Shown here: one piece after another, positions 40,617-48,404 of the stretch | Layout: each line of letters starts with the position of its first letter | Numbering within the stretch: the first letter of the stretch is position 1 | NCBI RefSeq assembly: GCF_004570325.1 | Contig: NZ_SPQO01000033.1 | Location: forward strand, 1-51,143 | Length of the DNA: 51,143 nucleotides | Reading direction: 5' to 3' | Source: Mycobacterium sp. PS03-16 | GTDB taxonomy: Bacteria; Actinomycetota; Actinomycetes; Mycobacteriales; Mycobacteriaceae | Translations under genes and position numbers: made by a program | Notes under the pieces: generated by a model | The model's database searches: none | The model's input: the letters and a program-made list of their open reading frames with translations, nothing else | Told to the model about the DNA's origin: nothing

Positions 40617-41624
40617 TCACGGGCCGACGAGCACATCCCACGGATCGTCGGCGGCCAGCGCCAGCCGGCCCAGCGCGCGGGCGTGGTGGGTGGGGGAGCC
40701 GAAGTCGTCGACCCAGCCGCGGGCCCGCATGGTCGCCAGCCACAGCGGATGTTCGGCGGTCACCCCGATCGCCCCGTGCAACTGGTGGGCGATGGTGGTG
40801 ACCGGCTCGACCGCCCGGCCCACCGTCACCTTCGCCACCGCGACCGCGTAACGTGCTGCCGCCGAGCCGAATCCGTGGTCGACGGCGGCGGCGACGGCCA
40901 GATCCGTGGTGGCCCTGGCGCGTTCGATCTCGCCCGACATGGCGGCCAGCGCATGCTGGACGGCCTGAAACCGGCTCAGTGGACGGCCGAACTGCACCCG
41001 GTCGCGGGTGTGGGCGACGGTGAGTTCGGCGGCCGCGTCAAAACACCCCACGGTCTGCACGCACCGCGCCCAGGCGCCGCGCCGCGCCAGCTCCTCGGCC
41101 ACTGCGAGATCCAACCGCACACAATCGGATTGGGCCACGTCGATGGTGACGTCACCGCGCGGTTCCCCCGCCAGCGTGTGCCGGTCCTCGATGGCGGGGC
41201 CCGGCAGCACCGTCGCGTACAGCGCGTCGGCGGCGCGCGCGGCCAGCACCACCGTGGCCTCGCGTGGCCACGGCACGTCGCGCGCGGCACCGACCACCCG
41301 GCCGTCGCGCACCACCGTGGTCCCCGACGCGACGGTCAGCGGACCCGACGGCGCGATCTCCAGTCCGGCCACCCCGGCCAACCACGCCCCGAGCAGATCG
41401 GTCTCGGCCAGCGGCACCGCCGCGGCCCGGCGCGCCAGCCCGGCCAGCACCACCGCCGCCTCGGCGGGTCCGGCGTCCCCGCTGCTGCTCAGCCGGCTCA
41501 GCCCGGTGTTCTCCAAGTTGCGCCACAGGTCGGCGTCGAACGTCTCCGGACGGGTGCGCCGCCCCATCCGCGCGTCGTAGGACCGCCGCGCGAGGTCGTC
41601 GACCAGATCCCGTAATTCGTCCAC
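40617..41624 (-). CDS. acyl-CoA dehydrogenase, short subunit-like (FadE)
   Basis: 335 residues, shorter than a full acyl-CoA dehydrogenase and with a poorly conserved N-terminal half. The C-terminal helical domain is clear: AHTRDRVQFGRPLSRFQAVQHALAAM, then HQLHGAIGVTAEHPLWLA. The FAD/substrate segment of the middle domain is degenerate. Its GTG follows immediately after the stop of a full-length FadE. Adjacent full-length and shortened FadE genes encode alpha2beta2 heterotetramers in mycobacterial steroid and bile-acid side-chain degradation, which is the best model here. Confidence 0.82.
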   Translation of the reverse strand: MDELRDLVDDLARRSYDARMGRRTRPETFDADLWRNLENTGLSRLSSSGDAGPAEAAVVLAGLARRAAAVPLAETDLLGAWLAGVAGLEIAPSGPLTVASGTTVVRDGRVVGAARDVPWPREATVVLAARAADALYATVLPGPAIEDRHTLAGEPRGDVTIDVAQSDCVRLDLAVAEELARRGAWARCVQTVGCFDAAAELTVAHTRDRVQFGRPLSRFQAVQHALAAMSGEIERARATTDLAVAAAVDHGFGSAAARYAVAVAKVTVGRAVEPVTTIAHQLHGAIGVTAEHPLWLATMRARGWVDDFGSPTHHARALGRLALAADDPWDVLVGP

Positions 41625-42782
41625 TTACCGCACCCCCAGGGCGCGCGCGACCACCCCGCGCAGCACCTCGTTCGTCCCGCCGCGCAGCGTGAACATCGGC
41701 GCGTGTATACGTGCCGTGGCCAGCAGGCCGCGCAACCGTTCGGCCTGCGGCGCGTCCTCGTCGAGCAACGCCAGCAGATCGGCGACGATCTCGACCGACT
41801 CCTGCTCGAACCGCGTGCCCAGATCCTTGACGAGTGCTGCCCGGGCGTTCGCGTCGCGGCCCGCCGTCAGGTCCCGGGCGACCGAGATCGACAGCTGTCG
41901 CAGCGAGACCATGCGCGCCATCAAGTCACCCACCTGGGCGGCGGTGCGGTCGTCGACGCCGGCGCGGCCGAGCGCGGCGACGGCCTCGAACACCAGCGTC
42001 GCGGTCGACAGGATGCGTTCCGGCCCGCTGCGCTCGAACGCCAGCTCGGCGGTGACCTGGTGCCAGCCCTCCCCGATCGTGCCGAGGACGTCGTCGTCGC
42101 CGACGACGGCGCCGTCGAACAGCACCTCGTTGAAATGGTGCTCACCGTTCATCAACACGATCGGGTCGATGGTCACCCCCGGCGTGTCGGTGCGGACGAT
42201 GAACTGGCTGAACCCGGCGTGGCGGTGTTCCGGGTCGGCCGGGCTGGTCCTGGCCAGCACCACGATCTGATCGGCCACGTGCGCACCGCTGGTCCACACC
42301 TTCGTACCGTCGATCCGCCAGCCCCCGTCGACCCGCGTCGCGCGCGTCGCTGCGGCCGCCAGATCCGACCCCGCCCCGTGTTCGCTCATGCCGATCGCCG
42401 AGTACAGCCTGCCCTCGGCGATAAGCGGCAGGATCCGCCGACGCTGCTCCTCGGAGCCGTAGGCCAGCAGGGCGGGCGCCACCTGCCGGTCGGCGATCCA
42501 GTGGGCGGCCACCGGCGCGCCGTGCGCGAGCAACTCCTCGGTGACGACGTAGCGGTGTAGATAGCCCAGCCCGTGACCGCCGTACTCGGTCGGGATCGTC
42601 AACCCCACGAAACCCGCCGCCGCCAACCGCGCGCTGAACTCCGGATCCCACGCCGCCAGCCAGCAGTCCACCTGCGGCCGCCACCCGTACCGGGCGCGGT
42701 CGGCGCGCAGGAATTCCCGGACCGAGGAACGCAGCGCCGCCAGGTCCGCATCGTTGGCGCACAGCGCCTCGAATTCAGCCAC
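41625..42782 (-). CDS. acyl-CoA dehydrogenase, full-length subunit (FadE)
   Basis: 385 residues. The middle domain has SAIGMSEHGAGSDLAAAATRA (about 140-160) and WRIDGTKVWTSGAHVADQIVVLAR, which bind FAD. The C-terminal domain ends MFTLRGGTNEVLRGVVARALGV. The GTG at 42782 removes a long antisense extension over the divergent regulator. Paired head to tail with the shorter FadE, it probably supplies most of the FAD site of a heterotetramer. The acyl-CoA substrate is unknown. Confidence 0.87.
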   Translation of the reverse strand: MAEFEALCANDADLAALRSSVREFLRADRARYGWRPQVDCWLAAWDPEFSARLAAAGFVGLTIPTEYGGHGLGYLHRYVVTEELLAHGAPVAAHWIADRQVAPALLAYGSEEQRRRILPLIAEGRLYSAIGMSEHGAGSDLAAAATRATRVDGGWRIDGTKVWTSGAHVADQIVVLARTSPADPEHRHAGFSQFIVRTDTPGVTIDPIVLMNGEHHFNEVLFDGAVVGDDDVLGTIGEGWHQVTAELAFERSGPERILSTATLVFEAVAALGRAGVDDRTAAQVGDLMARMVSLRQLSISVARDLTAGRDANARAALVKDLGTRFEQESVEIVADLLALLDEDAPQAERLRGLLATARIHAPMFTLRGGTNEVLRGVVARALGVR

Positions 42783-42858
42783 TGCGGCGAAGTGTAATGA
42801 CCCCGGACAGCAGGAATCGTCATGTCCCCGACCGGGCCCGGCGACCATACTGAGTCGG

Positions 42859-43767
42859 GTGAGCCAGCCACCGACACGCCGCGACCGGCTGCGCGAGTTG
42901 CTCGACGCGGTCGTCGACGCCGACAACGCCGACGTGGGGGACATGGCCCGCAGCAGCTACGCCTCGGAGTTCCACTTCTCCCGCGAGGTGCGCCGGCTGA
43001 CCGGTGAGCCGCCGGCGGCGCTGCGCCGTCGGATCATGCTCGAACGCGCGGCCTGGCGGCTGCAGCGGGGTGAGGCCGTCGCCGCGGTGGCCGCCGCCGA
43101 GGGCTGGTCGTCACCCGAGGTGTTCTCCCGGGCGTTCCGGCGGACCTTCGGCGTGCCACCGTCGCAGGCCGCCGACGTCGGCTTCCGGGTGCCTGCGCCC
43201 AACGGGCTGCACTTCCACCCGCCGCAGTCCCTGTGGCTGGACGGCGACGGCACCGGGAAGGAGCCCGATGTGAGCCAGTTCATGGTCGCCCACGACGTTT
43301 CCGACACCGCCTACCTGCTCGGCGCGGCCCGCGCGCTGACCGACGAGCAGTGGACCGCCGAATTGGTGCCCGGGCAGACCGTGCTCGACTGGGACGGGCC
43401 CGAACCGAGCGTGCGCGCCGTGCTGTCGGCGCTGGTGTGGACCAAAGAGGTGTGGCTGGCCACCATCGAGGGCCGCGACTTCCCCGAGCGCCCCGCCGCG
43501 GCCACCGTCGCCGACCTGACCGCCCGCCACGAGCGCGTCGGAAAGCACTGGGCGGCACTGGTATCCGAGTACGCGTCGACGGGCCGAATGGGCGACACCG
43601 TGATCGACGCGCTCTGCGAGCCGCCGGAGTCGTTCCAGCTGTACGGGATCGTCGCGCACGTGCTCACCTACTCGGCGCACCGCCGGGCGCTGGTGCGCAC
43701 CATGCTCGCGGAGCTGGGGGTGGCCACCCACCGCGGCGACCCGCTGGAGTGGATGAGAGGACAGTGA
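42859..43767 (+). CDS. AraC-type HTH fused to DinB/maleylpyruvate isomerase-like domain
   Basis: 302 residues. The N-terminal part (about 20-105) is an AraC-like DNA-binding domain (SREVRRLTGEPPAALRRRIMLERAAWRL, then WSSPEVFSRAFRRTFGVPPS). The C-terminal part (about 145-300) is a four-helix DinB-like domain with metal-ligand-type His residues (TARHERVGKHW, VAHVLTYSAHR). Such fusions are seen in actinobacteria and may sense a thiol or electrophile. CATACT ends 7 nt before the GTG at 42859, so the mRNA may be leaderless. The DHFR-like gene starts 1 nt after its stop. Confidence 0.8.
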   Translation: MSQPPTRRDRLRELLDAVVDADNADVGDMARSSYASEFHFSREVRRLTGEPPAALRRRIMLERAAWRLQRGEAVAAVAAAEGWSSPEVFSRAFRRTFGVPPSQAADVGFRVPAPNGLHFHPPQSLWLDGDGTGKEPDVSQFMVAHDVSDTAYLLGAARALTDEQWTAELVPGQTVLDWDGPEPSVRAVLSALVWTKEVWLATIEGRDFPERPAAATVADLTARHERVGKHWAALVSEYASTGRMGDTVIDALCEPPESFQLYGIVAHVLTYSAHRRALVRTMLAELGVATHRGDPLEWMRGQ

Positions 43768-43768
43768 C

Positions 43769-44290
43769 ATGGCAACCGTGTACTACACCGCATCGAGCCT
43801 CGACGGCTACATCGTCGACGAGAACGACAGCCTGGACTGGCTGGTCACCCGCGACATCGACGAGAGCGGGCCGTTCAACTACGGCGAGTTCATCGCGACC
43901 ATCGGCGCGCTGGTGATGGGTTCGGCCACCTACGAGTGGATCAAGAAGAACCATTCCGGCGAGTGGATGTACACCCAGCCGACGTGGGTGATGACCCACC
44001 GCCCCCACATCGTCGACGCCGCCCACCCGGTGCAGACGTTCGACGGGGCGGTCACCGACCTGCACCCCACGCTGGTGGCCGCGGCCGACGGTAAGGACGT
44101 GTGGGTGGTCGGCGGCGGTGACATCGCCGCACAGTTCGTCGCCGCCAACCTGATCGACGAGATCGTCGTCAGCTACGCGCCCTGCTCACTGGGCGCGGGG
44201 TCGCGGGTGCTGCCGATCCGGTCGGAGTGGCGGCTGGCCGACTCCGGGGTGAACCGCGAATTCCTCTGTGCCCGCTGGCGCAAGGCCTGA
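43769..44290 (+). CDS. RibD C-terminal/dihydrofolate reductase-like protein
   Basis: 173 residues, one RibD_C domain: MATVYYTASSLDGYIVDENDSLDWL, ALVMGSATYEWI and VWVVGGGDIAAQFVAANLIDEIVVSYAP. The last is the NADPH-binding GGG loop. Proteins of this group reduce pteridine- or flavin-precursor-like substrates, but most are uncharacterised. Coupled expression with the AraC-DinB protein (1-nt gap) is a common pairing. The stop is 5 nt from the converging TetR gene. Confidence 0.87.
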   Translation: MATVYYTASSLDGYIVDENDSLDWLVTRDIDESGPFNYGEFIATIGALVMGSATYEWIKKNHSGEWMYTQPTWVMTHRPHIVDAAHPVQTFDGAVTDLHPTLVAAADGKDVWVVGGGDIAAQFVAANLIDEIVVSYAPCSLGAGSRVLPIRSEWRLADSGVNREFLCARWRKA

Positions 44291-44295
44291 CCGGC

Positions 44296-44913
44296 TCACT
44301 GGCCGGCGGTGGGCACCCCGAAGCGGCGGATGAATTCGCGCGATTTGCAGAGGAATTCGAGCTGGGTGTGCACCTGGTGCAACGGGTCGAGGTGGCGGGC
44401 GGCCCGGCACAGCACCACGGCGCCCTCCAGGGCGGCGATGCAGGTGATGGCCAATGAGGCGGCCTCGGCGTCCTCGCATCCGTCGATCACGAAGGCGCGG
44501 GTCAACGCCACCCGCCAGTGCTCGAAGATGGTGCCCGCGACGGTGGTGAGCTGCGGTTCGGACTCCCCGGAACCGATCGCCGCGCCGGCGACCGGACAGC
44601 CCGCGGTGTAATCGCTGCCGGTGAGCGCGTTCTCCCAGAACTCGACGAAGCGGTGCACCAGGTGCAGACCGCCCTTGGTGGCCGCCTCGTCGATCACCGA
44701 CGTGATGGACTGCCCGGCGTACTGCAGTGCCTCGAAGACGATCTGATCCCGGCCGTCGGGGAAGTGGTAATACACGCTGCCGCGCGGAGCACCGCTGCGG
44801 TGCAGCACCTCGTCGATGGTGACCCCGGCGGCGCCGCGTTCCTGCAGCACCTCCGCGGCGCTGATCAGCATGTTGGTGCGGGTGGACCCGCGCGGGTTGC
44901 GCGTCGTGGTCAT
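44296..44913 (-). CDS. TetR-family transcriptional regulator
   Basis: 205 residues. The N-terminal HTH (about 14-60) contains MLISAAEVLQERGAAGVTIDEVLHRSGAPRGSVYYHFPDGRDQI, as in the LmrA/YxaF-like TetR group. The C-terminal ligand domain has the conserved GCPVAGAAIGSGE. The ATG at 44913 overlaps the stop of a 48-codon upstream ORF (ATGA). A 16-bp palindrome, TATGGGTTGACCCATA, about 230 nt upstream is a candidate operator. The regulated gene is not evident, because both flanking genes point the same way or converge. Confidence 0.87.
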   Translation of the reverse strand: MTTTRNPRGSTRTNMLISAAEVLQERGAAGVTIDEVLHRSGAPRGSVYYHFPDGRDQIVFEALQYAGQSITSVIDEAATKGGLHLVHRFVEFWENALTGSDYTAGCPVAGAAIGSGESEPQLTTVAGTIFEHWRVALTRAFVIDGCEDAEAASLAITCIAALEGAVVLCRAARHLDPLHQVHTQLEFLCKSREFIRRFGVPTAGQ

Positions 44914-45056
44914 GGCATCCCGGTCAGGCGGCGGTCGGTGGGCGCTGCGGCGCCGGCCGCTGAGGAGACGCCGCGTGGGGAAAGGGTCAGGCGGCGCCGT
45001 CCCGGCAGGTACGAGACGAACCGCCACCTGGCGATGTTGACCTCGACCATCCACAC
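44910..45056 (-). CDS. 48-residue upstream small ORF coupled to TetR
   Basis: A GTG at 45056 is preceded by GGAGG (45066-45062) with 5-nt spacing, and CATAAT (45076-45071) lies just upstream as a possible -10. The frame runs to a TGA that overlaps the TetR ATG as ATGA. The product starts MWMVEVNIARWRFVSYLPGR and is basic, with an amphipathic Trp-rich N-terminus. It could be a leader that couples TetR translation, or a real small protein. Too short for most gene callers. Confidence 0.5.
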   Translation of the reverse strand: MWMVEVNIARWRFVSYLPGRRRLTLSPRGVSSAAGAAAPTDRRLTGMP

Positions 45057-45145
45057 GGCTGCCTCCGTAGATTATGACAGAAAGCATAGAACACGGGTGC
45101 AATCCGCACAACGACACCGATATCGACCCCCGACTCGCGTGCGAC

Positions 45146-45161
45146 TATGGGTTGACCCATA
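45146..45161. promoter_or_regulatory. 16-bp perfect palindrome, candidate TetR operator
   Basis: TATGGGTTGACCCATA: 6-bp perfect arms around TTGA. The size fits a TetR-family operator. The flanking DNA (45057-45214) otherwise contains only the small-ORF promoter and a hairpin. Confidence 0.5.
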
Positions 45162-45169
45162 ATGAGGAC

Positions 45170-45202
45170 GGCGCCCGCCCCGGCGGACCCGGGGCGAGCG
45201 CC
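45170..45202 (-). terminator. GC-rich hairpin after the secreted WDDTP-repeat gene
   Basis: A 14-bp stem with one mismatch (45170-45183 with 45189-45202) and a 5-nt loop lies 13 nt past the stop codon at 45215. There is no T-tract, as is frequent for mycobacterial terminators. Confidence 0.55.
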
Positions 45203-45214
45203 GCACCAACGCCG

Positions 45215-45466
45215 TCAGTCGTCCCACGGCGTGTCGTCCCACGGCGTGTCGTCCCAGTAGGTGTCGTCGTCCATCGCGACGATGTGGCCGGGCGCGTCGA
45301 AGTCGATGTCGGCGTGCGGCCAGTCGAAGGACATCGGCATCGAGCTCGTCACCGCGGCGGGTTCTGGTGCCGCGGTGGCCGCGGCGGCGGTGCCCGCACC
45401 GACCAGTCCGAGTCCGGTCATCGCGACTCCGACGGTGACGACTTTCCATGTGGCCGAACGATTCAT
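45215..45466 (-). CDS. small secreted acidic protein with WDDTP repeats
   Basis: 83 residues, AGGAGG before the ATG. A signal peptide (1-32, WKVVTVGVAMTGLGLVGAGTAAAATA) is followed by a mature part of about 50 residues rich in Asp. The C-terminus is a tandem repeat, YWDD-TPWDD-TPWDD, encoded by a 15-bp unit (GTCGTCCCACGGCGT on the plus strand, about 45218-45256). No Cys and no modification enzymes nearby. Function unknown; the Asp clusters might bind cations. Confidence 0.72.
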   Translation of the reverse strand: MNRSATWKVVTVGVAMTGLGLVGAGTAAAATAAPEPAAVTSSMPMSFDWPHADIDFDAPGHIVAMDDDTYWDDTPWDDTPWDD

Positions 45467-45567
45467 CTGGCTTCCTCCTGATCTGTTGTTCTCTCGGTGT
45501 CCCTGTCGGACATCTCTACGGTCTCGCCGCACCATGAGGCCTGCGGGAGTCGTCCATGAGGCCTCTC

Positions 45568-46743
45568 TCATGTACCGATCCACTCCCGCGCCAGCGCGAT
45601 TCGCGCCGCGGTCTCCGACTCCCAGCCCGGACGCCGGCTGCGGAACGGTCCGGTGGCCAGCCCGAGGACCACCGCACCGACCCGTCGGCGCAGATCGCCG
45701 CAGTCGAGGCGGTCCCCGAGGTGGGCCAGTACGTCGGCGCCGAACGCCGCGGCGCCGCGGTGGGTGCGGCCCGCCACCGACAGGTGACCCAGCAGCGTCG
45801 CCCACTCGTCGGCGCGTTCACCGGGACCGGCGGAGTCGACGTCGAGGAGTCCGGTCACCGCTCGGTCGTCGACGAGCAGTTGGGCCTCGTAGAAATCGCC
45901 GTGCACCGGCGCCACCGGCCCTGCCTCGGGCGCCGCCGACGCCAGCTCCGCCACCACGTCGGCGAGCAGCGGATCGTCACCGAACGTGCGGCGCAGCACC
46001 GCCGCGCTGTCCGGAACCCGCTGCAGGACACCCCGCGCCGGCGGCAGCCGCAGCAGGTCGGCGGGCAGGTCGTCGAGCAGCCGCTCGAGGACATCCGGTG
46101 GCGGCGGGCGGTCGCCGTCGCGCAGGACCGTGCGTAGCGGCCGGCCCGGTGCGGGCGGTAGCACGACCGCCCCGGTCGACGCCGCCGCCAGCACCGGCGG
46201 TACCGGGGCGTGGCGGTGCAGCAGTTCGTGGCGGGCGGACAGTTCGGCGACCGCGGCGGGGCGCACCACCTTGACGAACGACCGTCGCGGCACATCCCGC
46301 ACTTCCAGGACCGCGCGCCGGCCCGGCCGGTACGCCCGCACCGCGACCGTCACGTCGCCCCCAATGGACAGGCCGAGGCGGCGCAGTGCCTTCGCCGCAC
46401 GGCGCGGGTCGGCGAGCTCGGCCAGCGCGGGGAGCGCCGGGTCGTGCGGCCACAGCCACACCCCCACCTCCACCGGTGCGTCCGCGAACTCGCCGGAGAC
46501 GACGGTGGCTCCGGGCGGGATGCCCGCACCGGCGACGGCCACCAGGCGTCCGCGGTGGCCGCCCAGCTCGCCGTCGTACTGCACGATCGCGCCGCCGGCC
46601 GGTGGGACCGTCACGTCGAGCGGACGGACCGCGGTCAGCGTCAACCCGTGCGGGTCGACGGCGGCGCGCAGCAGCTCGGCGGCGGCGGGCCCAAGGAGCA
46701 GCGACAGGGCGGGATCGGCGTACACGGGGGAGGGTGGGTACAC
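45568..46743 (-). CDS. phosphotransferase (APH-like) family protein
   Basis: 391 residues. The C-terminal lobe has the kinase-like catalytic block VHGDFYEAQLLVDD (about 283-296) and LLDVDSAGPGERADEWA (about 301-317). In typical APH enzymes the loop is HxDxxxxN; here Gln replaces the Asn, while the metal-binding DxD follows. The N-terminal 150 residues are not clearly kinase-like and may be a separate domain. The start (GTG at 46743) has no ribosome-binding site. An inverted repeat GATGAGA-CCGC-TCTCATC (46788-46805) lies 45 nt upstream. The substrate is unknown. Confidence 0.7.
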   Translation of the reverse strand: MYPPSPVYADPALSLLLGPAAAELLRAAVDPHGLTLTAVRPLDVTVPPAGGAIVQYDGELGGHRGRLVAVAGAGIPPGATVVSGEFADAPVEVGVWLWPHDPALPALAELADPRRAAKALRRLGLSIGGDVTVAVRAYRPGRRAVLEVRDVPRRSFVKVVRPAAVAELSARHELLHRHAPVPPVLAAASTGAVVLPPAPGRPLRTVLRDGDRPPPPDVLERLLDDLPADLLRLPPARGVLQRVPDSAAVLRRTFGDDPLLADVVAELASAAPEAGPVAPVHGDFYEAQLLVDDRAVTGLLDVDSAGPGERADEWATLLGHLSVAGRTHRGAAAFGADVLAHLGDRLDCGDLRRRVGAVVLGLATGPFRSRRPGWESETAARIALAREWIGT

Positions 46744-46787
46744 CGCTGTCAGCGTCGTGGGCGCCGAGGAGATCGTGATGAGGCGCA

Positions 46788-46805
46788 GATGAGACCGCTC
46801 TCATC
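46788..46805. promoter_or_regulatory. inverted repeat upstream of the APH-like gene
   Basis: GATGAGA-CCGC-TCTCATC, perfect 7-bp arms, located between the APH-like start and the aldehyde dehydrogenase terminator. It could be an operator for the leftward gene. Confidence 0.4.
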
Positions 46806-46817
46806 GGAGCGCGCGAA

Positions 46818-46845
46818 GGCTCCCGCACGTGGTGGTGCGGGAGCC
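46818..46845 (-). terminator. hairpin terminator of the aldehyde dehydrogenase gene
   Basis: Perfect 11-bp stem (46818-46828 with 46835-46845) and a 6-nt loop, 19 nt after the stop codon. On the transcribed strand it is followed by TTCG rather than a T-run. Confidence 0.7.
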
Positions 46846-46864
46846 TCCTCGGCGGCGTCGCGGG

Positions 46865-48358
46865 TTACTCGGGGGTGTAGCCGAAGGGCAGCAGCGTGCT
46901 CTTGGCCTGGCAGTACTGCTCGATGCCCTCCGGGCCGTTCTCGCGTCCGATGCCGGAGTTCTTGTAGCCGCCGAACGGCGCCCCCGGATCGAATGCGTAC
47001 ATGTTCACCGCGTAGGTGCCGGTGCGGATCTTGCTCGCCACCTCGAGCGCCTTGCGGTTGTCGGTGGTCCACACGCTGCCCGCGAGCCCGTAGACCGAGT
47101 CGTTGGCGATGCGGATCGCGTCCTCCTCGGTGTCGTAGGGGATCACCGCGAGCACCGGGCCGAAGATCTCCTCCTGCGCGATGGTCATGGAGTTGTCGAC
47201 GTCCGCGAACACCGTGGGCTGGACGAACCAGCCGCTGTCCAGACCCTCGGGGCGGCCGCCGCCGGTGACCACCCGGGCCCCCTCCTCGGTGCCCTTCTTG
47301 ATGTAGCCCTCGACGCGTTCGCGCTGCTTCTCGCTGATCAGCGGGCCGATCGCGGCGTTGGGGTCGTCGGGCAGGCCGACCGGCATGGCCGAGACGAAGT
47401 TGGCCAGTTTCTCGACGACCTCGTCGTAGCGCGACCGCGGTGCGAGGATCCGGGTCTGCGCGACACAGGCCTGACCGGAGTTCATCACCCCGGAGAACGC
47501 GAGCATCGGCAGCGTCGAATCGAGGTCGGCGTCCTCGAGCACGATGGCCGCCGACTTCCCGCCCAGCTCGAGCGTGCACGGCTTGAGCTTCTCGGCCGCG
47601 AGCTTGCCGATCTCCTTGCCGACCGCGGAGCTCCCGGTGAACGTGAACTTGTCGATCTGCGGGTTGGCGGTCAGCGCGCGCCCGGTCTCCGGACCGCCGG
47701 GCACCACCGACAGCACGCCCTCGGGCAGGCCGGCCTCGGCGAACATCTGCGCCATCGCGAACACCGACAGCGGGGTCTCCGCGGCCGGCTTGAGCACCAC
47801 GGTGCAGCCGGCCAGCAGTGCCGGGCCGAGCTTGTTGGCGGCCAGGAAGAACGGCACGTTCCACGCGGTGATCGCCCCGACCACACCGATCGGCTCCCGC
47901 GTGACCAGGGTCTGGCCGTAGATGCCGTCGCGGATGTCGCTCCAGGTGAACTTGTCGGCCGCGCCCGCGTAGTAGCCGAAGGCCGCCATGGCCGCGCCGT
48001 ACTGCATCATGTCGACGATCGTCGCGGGCTGGCCGGTCTCGGCGGTGAGCAGGTACTTCAGCTCGTCGCCGCGCTCCTCCATGAGCTTGACCGCGGCACC
48101 GAGCACCGCCGCGCGTTCCTGCGGCGACATCCGCGGCCACGGACCTTCGTCGAAGGCCTTGCGGGCGGCGGCGCAGGCGGCGTCGACGTCCGCCGCCGCG
48201 GCCAGCGGCACCTGGCCGACCTTCTCGCCGGTCGCCGGGGAGAACACCTCGATGACGTCACCGGTCGACGGCTCGGTCCACCGACCGCCGATGAACAGCT
48301 TGTCCCACTCTGTCTTGTGGGTGGTCTCTTGCCCTGACGTCTCCACAGTCTGTGTCAT
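46865..48358 (-). CDS. NAD-dependent aldehyde dehydrogenase (Rv0223c-like)
   Basis: 497 residues, full ALDH fold. ITAWNVPFFLAANKLGPALLAGCTVVLKPA (about 162-191) and FTGSSAVGKEIG bind NAD. The catalytic residues are Glu264 (ELGGKS) and Cys298 (NSGQACVAQ). It oxidises aldehydes to acids. The ATG at 48358 falls exactly 7 nt after TAGTGT with no Shine-Dalgarno sequence, so the mRNA is probably leaderless; a GTG at 48367 is the alternative. A KstR-like motif overlaps the -35 region, which agrees with a role in sterol or lipid metabolism. Confidence 0.92.
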   Translation of the reverse strand: MTQTVETSGQETTHKTEWDKLFIGGRWTEPSTGDVIEVFSPATGEKVGQVPLAAAADVDAACAAARKAFDEGPWPRMSPQERAAVLGAAVKLMEERGDELKYLLTAETGQPATIVDMMQYGAAMAAFGYYAGAADKFTWSDIRDGIYGQTLVTREPIGVVGAITAWNVPFFLAANKLGPALLAGCTVVLKPAAETPLSVFAMAQMFAEAGLPEGVLSVVPGGPETGRALTANPQIDKFTFTGSSAVGKEIGKLAAEKLKPCTLELGGKSAAIVLEDADLDSTLPMLAFSGVMNSGQACVAQTRILAPRSRYDEVVEKLANFVSAMPVGLPDDPNAAIGPLISEKQRERVEGYIKKGTEEGARVVTGGGRPEGLDSGWFVQPTVFADVDNSMTIAQEEIFGPVLAVIPYDTEEDAIRIANDSVYGLAGSVWTTDNRKALEVASKIRTGTYAVNMYAFDPGAPFGGYKNSGIGRENGPEGIEQYCQAKSTLLPFGYTPE

Positions 48359-48365
48359 GAGCGTC

Positions 48366-48403
48366 ACACTACCGAGGATTCGGCGAAACGAGAACCTGTT
48401 GCA
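48366..48403 (-). promoter_or_regulatory. aldehyde dehydrogenase promoter with KstR-like operator
   Basis: GAGAACCTGTTGCA (48390-48403) matches TnnAACnnGTTnnA at seven of eight fixed positions (first T is G). It overlaps the -35 position of a minus-strand promoter whose -10 is TAGTGT (48371-48366). Confidence 0.5.
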
Positions 48404-48404
48404 G

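Noticed and set aside
45215..45466. Precursor of a ribosomally made modified peptide (RiPP)
   Set aside because: It has a Sec signal peptide, no Cys, and no maturation enzymes nearby. The APH-like neighbour is not a known RiPP enzyme.
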